Shown here in pieces: positions 36,910-47,008 of a stretch of 64,000 bases of DNA. The DNA lies in the NCBI RefSeq assembly GCF_008831285.2, contig NC_045139.1:1554204-1618203 (forward strand), written 5' to 3'. The translations under genes and the position numbers were made by a program. The stretch's first letter is position 1; each line of letters opens with the position of its first letter. This DNA is from Nymphaea colorata. Taxonomy: Eukaryota; Streptophyta; Magnoliopsida; Nymphaeales; Nymphaeaceae. The notes beneath the pieces are model-generated. The model ran no database searches, was not told the DNA's origin, and saw only the letters and a program-made list of their open reading frames with translations.

Positions 36910-38664
36910 CTAAATGCAATTCCTATATATTTCTTTGCATGTATGAGCTGCATCATAAGTAGCATGAAGGCCAAAGAAGACATAGTAAACCAACATGATC
37001 ACAGTGCACACTCCAAACCTTATGAATGAGTGGTAATCCAAAGAACCCATGAGGAAAATGTTCATTGCAATGGACAGAGAAGGCAACCAAGGAACCAAAG
37101 GGACCCCCCAAACCTTTGGAAACTTCTGCTGTCTTAGGAACATAGCGATTCCCAATGTGCCCAAGAACCATAGTGGAACAGTAATGGCATAGCCAATCCA
37201 TCCTTGAGGACAGAGGCCCCAGTAAGCTGATGTCCCAATTGATGAACCAGTAATAAGGAACAAAAAGAACACCAACTTGGCCACACTGGCTTTAGGTGTT
37301 ACTCCTCTTAAGTAGTATCTCCTCACAAGCAGAGCTATGGCCATCATCATGAATATGAACAGGACACTGATAGAAAGAAGGTTGGCCAAGATGTCTAAGC
37401 TAGAAAAGAAAGCAATAATCCCACTGAAAAATGTCACTAGCAGTGTTGCATAGATTGGTGTTTGAGTTCTTGGATGAACTAAAGCAAACAGGGGAGGGAT
37501 CATGTGGGCTCTTGCTATATGAGTCGTGTAGCGGGCCTGCCCGAGCGCACCGACCAGCAGGACCGTGGTCATCCCCTTGAGTGCACCCAGTGCAACAAGT
37601 ACCTTGACCCAGTGCATCCCCACATTGTCAAAGGCTATAGAGTATGCTGCATTAGGATCAATCTCCTTGTAATTCTGCATCATAACCAGAGACAGGGACA
37701 TTAAGCAGTATATCACTGTGATGGCAGACACAGAACCAACCAGGCCTAATGGTATGTCTCTTGAAGGGTTCTTGGTCTCTTCGGCCATGGTTGCAATGTT
37801 GTCGAATCCACCATATGCGAAGTATGTGATGGCTGCTGCTCTTAGCACTCCAGCAGCTCCGAATGGGAAGAAAGGCTGCAGGTTTGAGGTCTTAGCATGC
37901 CAAAAACTTGCTGCAATTACAAGCAGGATAGCAAGTGTGTTTATAACAGTGAGAAACCAATTGATAACGGATGTTCTCTTAGTGCTCAAAATTGCAATTG
38001 TTGCTGCAATCCAAAGCACAACAACTGCAATGGGGTCTAAGAAAGTGAAACTTTTTGCAAGGCCATGTACATGTAAGCGCAGTGAATCAGGCTCCTGATT
38101 CAGCAGTGTAGCAAAGTATGAAGTCCAAGCTCGGGCAACTGCAGCATTGCGGATGAGGTTCTCCAACAATATGTTAGCAGCAGCAATGAAGGCTACAAAA
38201 TCGCCAAGTTCAACACGCAGGTACGCAAATGAACCACCTGCTAGTGGAATTTCGACTGCAAATTCAGTGTAACAGAAGACAGCCAACATAGCACAGAGGC
38301 CTGAAACAACATATGATAGCACAATAGCTGGGCCAGCATTCTGACGAGCTTCTTGGCCAGTGAGGACAAAGATTCCTGCACCAATAACTGAACCAAATCC
38401 GAACCATGTGAGATCCCACCAAGTCAGGCACTTTTTCATCTCATTCATGCTGTGTTTCTGAATCTCGGATACTTCCTGGAGCTCATCTGCTCGAGCGAGA
38501 AGGCGATCTTTGAATCGGTTCCAAGTCTGTGAGAGTGCAGTTCTATAGTTTGTGCAGCTCTGGAAAGACTCTTGTGGTATGAAGTCAGCCTTAGTCCATC
38601 TCCAGTAGCTTCTGCTCCCAATAACATCATCACCATCGTGATGAATGCCTCCCATTGAATCCAT
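36910..38664 (-). CDS. Cationic amino acid transporter (CAT family, APC superfamily)
   Basis: Plasma-membrane-type transporter that moves cationic and other amino acids. Intronless, 584 aa, first ATG in frame (MDSMGG). A cytosolic N-terminus of about 80 residues carries SYWRWTKADFIPQESFQS and YRTALSQTWNRFKDRLLAR, as in plant CAT1/CAT5/CAT8. The transport core follows with LTWWDLTWFGFGSVIGAGIF as first membrane segment, AAITYFAYGGFDNIATMAEE in the middle and KNPSRDIPLG after it. About 14 hydrophobic segments can be counted, and the usual C-terminal block GVPLVPWLPSLSIAMNIFLM is present. Length and domain order match the family, which is about 570-600 aa, and nothing is missing. The exact CAT subtype, and hence the target membrane, is not settled. 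Neighbouring genes have no related function. Confidence 0.96.
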   Translation of the reverse strand: MDSMGGIHHDGDDVIGSRSYWRWTKADFIPQESFQSCTNYRTALSQTWNRFKDRLLARADELQEVSEIQKHSMNEMKKCLTWWDLTWFGFGSVIGAGIFVLTGQEARQNAGPAIVLSYVVSGLCAMLAVFCYTEFAVEIPLAGGSFAYLRVELGDFVAFIAAANILLENLIRNAAVARAWTSYFATLLNQEPDSLRLHVHGLAKSFTFLDPIAVVVLWIAATIAILSTKRTSVINWFLTVINTLAILLVIAASFWHAKTSNLQPFFPFGAAGVLRAAAITYFAYGGFDNIATMAEETKNPSRDIPLGLVGSVSAITVIYCLMSLSLVMMQNYKEIDPNAAYSIAFDNVGMHWVKVLVALGALKGMTTVLLVGALGQARYTTHIARAHMIPPLFALVHPRTQTPIYATLLVTFFSGIIAFFSSLDILANLLSISVLFIFMMMAIALLVRRYYLRGVTPKASVAKLVFFLFLITGSSIGTSAYWGLCPQGWIGYAITVPLWFLGTLGIAMFLRQQKFPKVWGVPLVPWLPSLSIAMNIFLMGSLDYHSFIRFGVCTVIMLVYYVFFGLHATYDAAHTCKEIYRNCI

Positions 38665-38718
38665 ATCGAAATTCTTTCTTTCTTTCTATGTCAATCTACT
38701 GTTTGTGGGCATTATTCT

Positions 38719-38726
38719 ATTTTATA
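38719..38726 (-). promoter_or_regulatory. TATA box of the amino acid transporter gene
   Basis: Minus-strand TATAAAAT, 55 bp upstream of the ATG. Transcription would start near 38690, giving a short 5' UTR of about 25-30 nt. Confidence 0.6.
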
Positions 38727-41044
38727 AGCTAAGGAAGGAAGCTATGGACTTGACATTTTTGGCTAGTGGATGCATGTTTTTTTGTTCAGTTTTATGGAAA
38801 AATTCCATGGATTATGCAGATTTCAGCTTGTTGGTATTCTCCACAATGAATTAGAAACATTTTTGTAGTGAGTGGAGAATAAAGAAATAGCAACCAACTG
38901 GGTGGAGAATGAGATCATAATGATACTGATACAGTTGTTTGAGTTGCTGGCATCATTGAATTCAAAATTCCTCAAGATAAGGAGGAAGTTATGCAGATAA
39001 CCCAGAAGTGAGAAGGACTGCAGAGACTCTTTCTAAGATTTGAGGGCACCATAAGCTTTTGAAGCATGCACATTCTTTGGAAATATCATTTTCAGTTGCT
39101 GACTTGGGCCACTTAGCTAAATGGGCCAGCTTAAGAACTCAAGTCAAGCAACCTCTATGTTCAATATTCCGAGCTTATGTGATCTGCCATGAGACTCAAG
39201 AAGCAAAAAAGCCCATTCTTTGGGTAGGAAGAGAGCACGGTGAATCTTGATCCTTCAGATTATTTTTCTGGCATCTGTTGAAGAACCACTTCCACATTAT
39301 ATTTGGGTAGTTGAACATGGAGACAAATCATATTGAATGCATTGTGTGAGTATTATATTGAATCTATATTGCATTTCTTTTACACCCCGGTAGTAGGTTC
39401 CCTGTGTATCCAATTATTGAACTCTTTGAAATTGAACATTTTTCAGTTCACCCATCCGGTCGGGTACAGGTAACTCTTATTCGTCACTGCGCATTTCATT
39501 CATCTTTCTGGATTTCCAAGCAAAAAAGAAAATAAGGTTATTGAGTACTAAAAAACAAGCTAGATTTGGTACAAAGTTGATCTAACGTCAATGAATACGA
39601 AGCAATAACAAGTGAAGCAAAAATGGAAGAGAAACGGCAGTCATTTTAGTGGTCTATCAGTCAAGTTCTACATCAAGACTAAAGTTGGTTGCCATCTTAT
39701 ATATAATCTTACTATATTCATAAATAAAATATTTATATTGTACAAGTATTTAAGCATTTAATATCCTTAGCTCAATTATACATCACAAGTATCGAATACA
39801 TAGTATTTATCAATGCGATGGTATTTTATCAAAGTTTCCATGTAAGATACATTCATTGTACCATTTTTATGTACCTTTCCTTGCTGTAAATCTCTTTAGC
39901 TATTAAGTAGATTATTCATTGCTTAAAATAAACGATTATCCTTTTCGTCGGTCTCAACACAAAGAATTCCATGATTTCTCACTGATACAGGGACAGATAA
40001 TCTTAGCCAACAAAGTTATGGTCTGATCAGATCCTAAAGATCTTTATAGAATTTCTGCACAGAATTTTTACATCTAAAGCATCTTTCTGAAAAGTAATGG
40101 CCTGATCAGCATTTTGGATGTACCCATGTGAGTACGACAATTCTAGGATGCAGGTTTCTTAGTAGTTCGAATTTGGCTGATCGAGATCCAATCAATTCTT
40201 CACAAGTTCGTCATCCTATTTTCTCTTTTGTTATGAATTTTGTTATGAATTACAGTATTAGATTATGTGAACTTACTATATATATATATTAAGTTGGTAA
40301 AACCAAACACCTAGGTCAGGGATAAAAACCAGACCCTTTGAGTTTGATTTTTAGAGTGTTTTTTTTTCTTTTGCAATCTAACCTTATTGTATCTTAAGAA
40401 TGAGTTGATGCAAAACATATACTAAGTTGATCATTTGTTAGGTTTTAATTGTGTTTTCATAATAAGAAAAAAGAACAGCCCCCCATGGCATGATAATAAA
40501 AATATCAGCATTTTTCATTAAAAAAACTTGAACCAAAGCATGTTTTATATCAAAATAGTCTTTATAAATATACTAAGATGTTTATATTATATTTAAAATA
40601 GATTTTGAACAAAAATCAATGAGTCTGGTCTTTACTGCCCATGATGGGGCGGTAAATATAATTTGAAGTCAATCAATAGACAACACGCCAGATCGATCGG
40701 ATATAGGAAAATATCTGAGCTATTGAAAATTTCTGCTTTAAAGTATAATGCAGGTCACTGGTCAAGGTATCCGATCCTCCACATAATTAGGATTCGAAAT
40801 AGATTGCAATTTTATCTCCATCGAACAAACAGTTCGTTTATTCCTTAATCCTTATCCTGTCAGTCAAATTTGTCATGCCCGTTGGTAAGCATGTCTGCAC
40901 TTTTTTTTTCTTTTTCAGAATCGCCCTTGAAATGCTAAAGAACCTAGAATTTTAAAATTTTGACATTTTTTATCCATTCTAAGAGCTTTGGTCTGCAACG
41001 CAGATAAATGGTTTCATGGGCAAAAAACTGGTTTGGGAATTCAC

Positions 41045-41112
<68 letters not shown>

Positions 41113-41768
41113 TGTGGAAACTGTACCAGCAAAAAAGAGTCCTCTCACTTTGGGATTTTGCTAATGTCAATCCCCAAGTCTTTAAAGTGAGGTAATTTAT
41201 ACCCTTATTACCTCAAAGTAGGTCTATTATCTTTTTGCGTTACTATTACTGTCAAAATGAATTGCTGAAGTTCTCTAAGTTGCCTTGAAACAGGGGTGGT
41301 TGATGGCCTTTGAGAATCAAGATTCCACTTCAAACTGCAATTGGAATGAAAAATTCAGTTTCTCATTTCCATAGTGTTTGATAGTATAGAATTTTGATTC
41401 AACAATAGAAAATGACTTGTTTGATAATAAATGAATCAAAATTTCAGAGCCTAAGTTGAGCTCCTTCGGCACTTTGGTCCGTTTCCCCAGCATCCCCCAG
41501 CTTGCTCTCTCCCCATCTCTCTCTGTCTCCTTTTTTGTGTCTGGTGTTCTCTTGCACGAAGACGAAGCTTCCCCAACTCCCATCATCTCCAAAGTAGCTT
41601 CTCTGTCCACCACTCGATGCCCATGATTCTTCCATTTCCTAGAACGAGTCAAATCTCACCACAGAACGCCATTTGCCTCTCGTCGGAGCCACCAAATAAG
41701 TAATGGGTCTCTGAAATGAAGACCATAAACGGAGGAAGGTAACTCCATCATTAAGGAACGATGATCCG
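38727..41768. other. Intergenic, AT-rich
   Basis: No gene or clear transposon is seen. The first few hundred bases are the promoter side of the transporter gene. A (TA)n array is at 41048-41108. Confidence 0.6.
41048..41108. repeat. (TA)n microsatellite
   Basis: About 30 uninterrupted TA repeats. Confidence 0.97.
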
Positions 41769-43153
41769 TTGGCTCAATTCGAGGTAGTTATCGCCGCCTA
41801 CCATCGTATTGCATGGCTCGGAGTTGATCCCAACATAGGTACATTCTTGTTGGTGCTTAATGCTTGTGCTGCCATGTTCGTCGGCAATGATGTGACCAGG
41901 CGCAACTTCGCTTCTAGCGACCTGCTTTGCGCTGCCATTTCCGATGTGCCGGGGAGGTGAGGCTGCCTCGATCTAGCGTTCCATACGTTTGCCAAAATGT
42001 CTCAACGAAAAGTGGCAACTGTTGCTTCTAACAGTCACCTCAAAGTGAGTAGCGGAGAGATGAAAATTTTGTTCCATGCCAATTGGTTGATAGATGGTCT
42101 AAAAGGGATGCTGTTTCTTGGAAGACATTGGTACATGAGGCAACCAGAGACGGGCGGTTCAAGATTGCAGTTAATATATTCCGATTTATGATGGATGAGG
42201 GGGTTGTGCCGATGAGTTTCTGTTGGTTACCTTTCTCTCTGCAGTACCCGAGTTCGTGAGTGTGAGACCTGCGATGGCAATTTACTGCTGTCTGATTAGA
42301 TATTGCTTCGGTGGCTTCGATTGTGAATGTGTGCAAAGCATGTCAAGGTTTATTTCGTAAATAGGCTTTTGGAGGAAGGTGGTTTAATTGTATGTTGCTC
42401 AGTGAACATCAATGATCTCTGGCCATGTCGGAGCTAGCGAAACACATGCTGCTCTGAAAATGTTCAGGAAGATGGTAGGTTCTTAGCCTATTACCATCTT
42501 CCAAAATATCGAGTGTTATCCTTCGGTAATTTCTTACTTAGGTTGTCTCAGATGAGGGTGACACTCCTGGCTATATAATTCATCAGGATTTTGAGTGTAC
42601 TTCATTTTTGTGTGTAGCTTTCATTGATATTTAAACAGAATTTGGACCACTGAAGAGTTGTCGCTCACTGTTTGATAGCCTGCCTGACAGAGGGGGGGTT
42701 AAATGGGCTGCAATCGTAAACCTTTGTGCCAAACATGGTGAAGGGACGATTGCTTTGCAGCAGTTCAATGGTATGCTTTGTGCCAGAATTCAAGCTGATG
42801 CCTTTGCTTTTACTGCAATTTAATCAGCATGCACCCGATCTGGGGTTGGTGGTGGAGGGGCTGAAGTGTTTCAATTCCATGACTGGGGATCATCAAATCA
42901 AACCAAGTGAAGAAGGGCGTGAGTAATTGGTGGATTTGCTTGCTAGAAGTGGGGGACTTGGAGATGCAGTGGATCTCATCGATGCAATGGATCTGAGAAA
43001 GATTTTGGGAAGCTCTTCTATGTTGTTGTAGCGTTCACCCTGATGCAGCTTTGGGGGAGTAATGCTTCAGACAGGCTAATCAAAATTGAACCAGGAAATA
43101 CTTCAGCTTATATTCTTGCAGATAGATATTCAGCATAGGCAGAAGATCTGAGG
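41769..43153 (+). pseudogene. Pentatricopeptide repeat (PPR) gene remnant, PLS class with E-like end
   Basis: Broken RNA-binding PPR gene, of the kind that acts in organelle RNA editing. Pieces in PPR order: FEVVIAAYHRIAWLGVDPN plus TFLLVLNACAAM (41769-41880); DAVSWKTLVHEATRDGRFK with MMDEGVVP (about 42100-42210); ALKMFRKM (about 42455); SLFDSLPDRGGVKWAAIV, LCAKHGEGTIALQQFNGM and IQADAFAFTAI with a stop (42641-42840). After a frameshift come GLVVEGLKCFNSMTGDHQIK and LVDLLARSGGLGDAVDLIDA (42844-42990). An E-domain-like tail follows (VHPDAALGE, then TRKYFS, to about 43153). Stops and at least two frameshifts make it non-functional. The 5' end is uncertain and no functional parent is in the window. 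Confidence 0.82.
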
Positions 43154-43508
43154 CAAGTAATCTAAGGGAAATGGTCATAAGTCATAACTACTTTGTTATT
43201 GAAAAACATAAAATAATTGATCCTTCCACTCAAATAGTGAACTGCAAAATCATTTGAATTGGGTCTAATGTAAAAAGAATGAATCCAAACTTTTATATTC
43301 CAAACAATGGATCTTCTTATCAACTACGGGCACTTATTGTTTTTTTTCCACAAACAAAAAATACTACCTGCTTTCTATACATAAAAATATACATATCATC
43401 TTTCCTATTGCGTCTCTTATGTCTCTCGGAAATCTGATCTTTTAACTTGACTTTCTTGCACAATCTGCTTCTTGAGGTAGTGTTCTCCATCAATCTCTAT
43501 CTTCTAAG

Positions 43509-43544
<36 letters not shown>

Positions 43545-43609
43545 CCCCCTTCTCTGGCCGTGTTTACTGATGAATGTATCTTCTCATTTTTCCTTGGCCT
43601 TAACGAGTC
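43154..43609. other. 3' flank of the DUF616 gene
   Basis: No gene. It lies between the PPR remnant and the stop codon of the DUF616 gene, so part of it is probably that gene's 3' UTR. A (TC)n array is at 43511-43540. No AATAAA was found on the minus strand. Confidence 0.5.
43511..43540. repeat. (TC)n microsatellite
   Basis: About 14-15 TC repeats, just past the stop codon of the DUF616 gene. Confidence 0.95.
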
Positions 43610-46600
43610 TTAATCGTGGGAATCTGCCCACATCTCTGCCAAGTACTTTTCACACTTGCTGCCATCGATATCCTTTGTGCTTGCCATTTTTGACTTAACA
43701 GCATAGGACGCACCCTCACCCTTCTTTATATTATGCCGATATTCCATTGCTATCTGTTCGAAGACTTCGACTTCAAACATGTTCATTTTGATTCTGGGCT
43801 TCATGAGGTCCCTTACATAGGCAAAACTCAACTGGTCCCTTGGATTAAAAGCTTCCAACTCGTTAAATAGTAGGCAGGAGAACAAATTGTTTCTGATTCC
43901 ATGCTTCCGTAGAATTAAGGCAGTGTCTGGAACATCTGATGCACAAGAAGAATCATATTCGTTAGAAAATATCTAATTTACAATGCTTTTTCTTGCTGTT
44001 GATCAGTGTGTTTGTCTAAAAACCAACAGCTGTTTCTCAACAAATAAATGAAACAAGTAACGACGGGTTTTAACGTGGCATCCTCTATTATTGCTTATTA
44101 TTACATGATTGCGACAAGAAAACTACCAAACTTTTGAATTTATCAGATGTTGATTCAAGATGTTTCTATGTGCGTTCTGGTCGACCTCCAATTAAAATCC
44201 CCAGTTACCCTCCTTGTTCATCAAGAAATTCTTCCCGAGTGGTTTGGCCTTATGAAAGGGGCAAGGGGCATTAAACTTGAAACCTCCCTTAACGTAAGAA
44301 GCTTTAGGTGTCAGGGAAAAACCTCTTTCAGATAAAATTTCTCTGCTTCCCTCCCTCAACCAAATCAGGGAGACTTAGCCCCCAAAAGATATCTCCCTTA
44401 CTCCCCTCAAAACGATGGATTTGTGTCCCCACAGGTAATTCCGTCTTTTTTCACCTTTGAAAAGGAGATGGGTCATTTAGGTGAAACTCATTTCTCACCA
44501 GCAAAAACACTTGTTATCTCCACTTCCCTCAAATGATGAAAATGGACATTTTCCTACATTTTAGTTAGTTACATGTGGAGATAAGAAGAGAGACAAGTTC
44601 TTCGACTTACCAGTTCTGTAGGGGAGCTTTTTGCGGCTCCATGGCTGCAATCCATTTTCACAGTATGCTTCCATCTGTTCCCTCAAAGATTGGATATCTC
44701 CCCACTTCTTCCACCTCGAGGTCGCCATTGCTTCTTCCATGGTATGAATGTTGAATGGGTGGTTTGAAATAGCCATATCAGCATCCTTTGAAATGAGCAA
44801 AGAATGGAGCAAAAGCAAGGGGTCTGCTGTCAACTGTATCTTTGCGTCAACCCAGATGCTGTAATGGGCATTAGGGAAAAGCCTGTGAACCAGATGTTTG
44901 GGTATCACCCCGTTCATTGCTGGATTTTGATAGGGTAGCTCCTGTAACACTTTCACTATCCTCCAGACACCAATCTTAGTTTCCCCTGTTTTATTTAGCA
45001 CGATATTGTGAACTTTGAGCCCTTCTATTGTTTTGTCGTCGACAAACATGAAGAAACATGCAGTCCTCAAGGTCTTGGTCCCCAACCCTTTTGGCTGTCG
45101 AATCTTGTCGTGGTTGTTGAAGATTGCAGACACAATCACCAATCCTCTGCAATTTTCCATGGCCATTCTATCTGATTAACAAGACACAAGCAGGAATTTT
45201 GAGCACCGAGTTCTGGGTAGAATAAGATCACAAAAACATCTAAAATTCCATAAACCACGAGTAAAAAAAATGCCGAACTTACGATGCACGAGTGTTTTCT
45301 TCATTGGGCAGAACTTCAGAGTATCTAACTTGATATTTTTCTAATGTTTCTTGACTCACAAGTCAGAAGTGGTTCATTTCTTCTTAGAGAATCATGACAT
45401 CGGTCTTATGACACTACCAACTTCTCTATATTTTCACTCCTAGCGAATCACTCCTAGCGAAGAAATTGCAATGTTTCCAACAATCTCCATGAACAATTCG
45501 CAAGGACAAACATAAGAACGAGGGAAAACAATTTACGTGAAATAAATAAAGAGTGTTACTGTTAGTTGTTAAGGGCTCCGTACACCAGCTAGGCGAGTTC
45601 TCTTGAAGCTCCTAGATGAAGGTCTAGGGCTCGGTCCTTTGGTCCCCATCCATCGTACGGTGATGGAGAGCCTTTCTTTTGCCTCTAAGGGAGTTTTACA
45701 GAAGCAAATCATAAACAGGTGTCTTTAAAACTTGGATATTTTCATTCACCATTAATAAAGCTCAAGCTCCTCGGGGTCCTTGCCAATTTCATTAAAAAAA
45801 AGAGGCGTAAAGTTGAGGCTTCCTCAGTCCCCACCTCCCCACCGCCTTCGGATTTGTGTCTCACTAAGATTGGCCCATTAAACAAAAAGAACAAGCGAAC
45901 ACTCTACGTAACATCAACTGCCGTATGTAACAAGTAGAAACTTAGCTGCCATTTGGCCCTTTGCCTTCATAAGTCATTTCGATTGAATTAGTTGTCACAA
46001 AATTCAATTAAATTCACCATTTCAGGGTAATTTTTCTCTGCCCAGGTAAAACTAATGAATGTGAAAATTATGGGACAACTCTCTCTCTCTCTCTCTCTGT
46101 CTTATATGCCAATTAGTGAAATGCTTATGAGAGGTAACTTTCATGTGATGAATGGTTTTCATTTTATAACACCATATGCAATTCTGTCTCTGGCACATAT
46201 TTTCCAATAAATATTCTATAAACTCCTATGTGTCGTTCCCTTAGTTTCCACCTAGTTTTCGAGAAAAAAAAATATAGGAAGCATTTACGAGATTTTTTTC
46301 TTACCAGAGTTACTCAACATGAAATCCTTCATGAACCCACATGGGATCTCCCTCTGCCCCTCATTGAAACTAAAGAAACTTCTTCTTTCCTTGGTGCTAA
46401 AATTCCCTGCGAACGTGCTCCGGTTCTCCGAGAGATATCTCAATCTTCTCTTTTCTTCAGAGAGAGTGGAATTCCTCATGGAATCCTGAAACTCTCTGAA
46501 CACCACCATGTAATCTGAAATTCCCGTCAACGCCGAACAACAGAAGACCAAAGCAGGCGAGGAAAATCAACACACCAACATGAGAAAAGGGAATAAGAAC

Positions 46601-46917
46601 AAGGAAATGGAGAAAAAGAAGGAAGAAAAAGGCAGATAGAGAGAGAGATGATGATGAAGGCAATTACTCTGGAACGGAACGGAGATGGTGCATGAGGAAC
46701 GGACGGTCGGGATTGCGTACTTGTGCTCTCCATAGGAAGTCGGGTAGAAGAAGAGAGGGTGCTGGATAAGATCCGACGGCAGAAATCTGACGGGGATGCA
46801 TCTCCTGGGAAGGGAGGATGGGTTGAACAAGAGGAAGAGCGTGAAAGAGAGAGAAAGGAGAGAGAAGAAAAAGAAGAGTTTGGAATGCAGAAGGAGCGAC
46901 GACGTCGACTTTCCCAT
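43610..46917 (-). CDS. DUF616 putative glycosyltransferase (TOD1/MUCI70-related)
   Basis: Four exons: 46668-46917, 46305-46514, 44611-45171, 43610-43935, giving 448 aa. All three introns are GT-AG and phase 1. The N-terminus is a type II membrane anchor (SKLFFFFSLLSLSFTLFLLF, about residues 12-31), followed by a conserved luminal motif SYGEHKYAIPTVRSSC. The DUF616 core has ENCRGLVIVSAIFNNHDKIR, VCFFMFVDD-like ACFFMFVDD, HRLFPNAHYSIWVDAKIQL, DMAISNHPFNIHTMEEA, then FSCLLFNELEAFNPRDQLSF and IKMNMFEVEVFEQIA. Related proteins include Arabidopsis MUCI70, needed for mucilage pectin, and TOD1, reported as a Golgi alkaline ceramidase, so the activity is debated. Golgi location is inferred from the anchor. 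Exon 1 is supported by the motif running across the first intron (FQ-NYMVVFREFQ). A TATA-like ATATATA near 46960 is close to the ATG and may or may not be used. Confidence 0.93.
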
Positions 46918-46973
46918 TTACCAAAACCAAAAAACCGGTGCTCTCCCTGCATGGTGTTGATATATAGGTAAAT

Positions 46974-46974
<1 letters not shown>

Positions 46975-47006
<32 letters not shown>
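46975..47006. repeat. (AG)n microsatellite
   Basis: About 16 AG repeats, 60-90 bp upstream of the DUF616 start codon. Read on the gene strand it is (CT)n, a common feature of plant core promoters. Confidence 0.95.
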
Positions 47007-47008
<2 letters not shown>

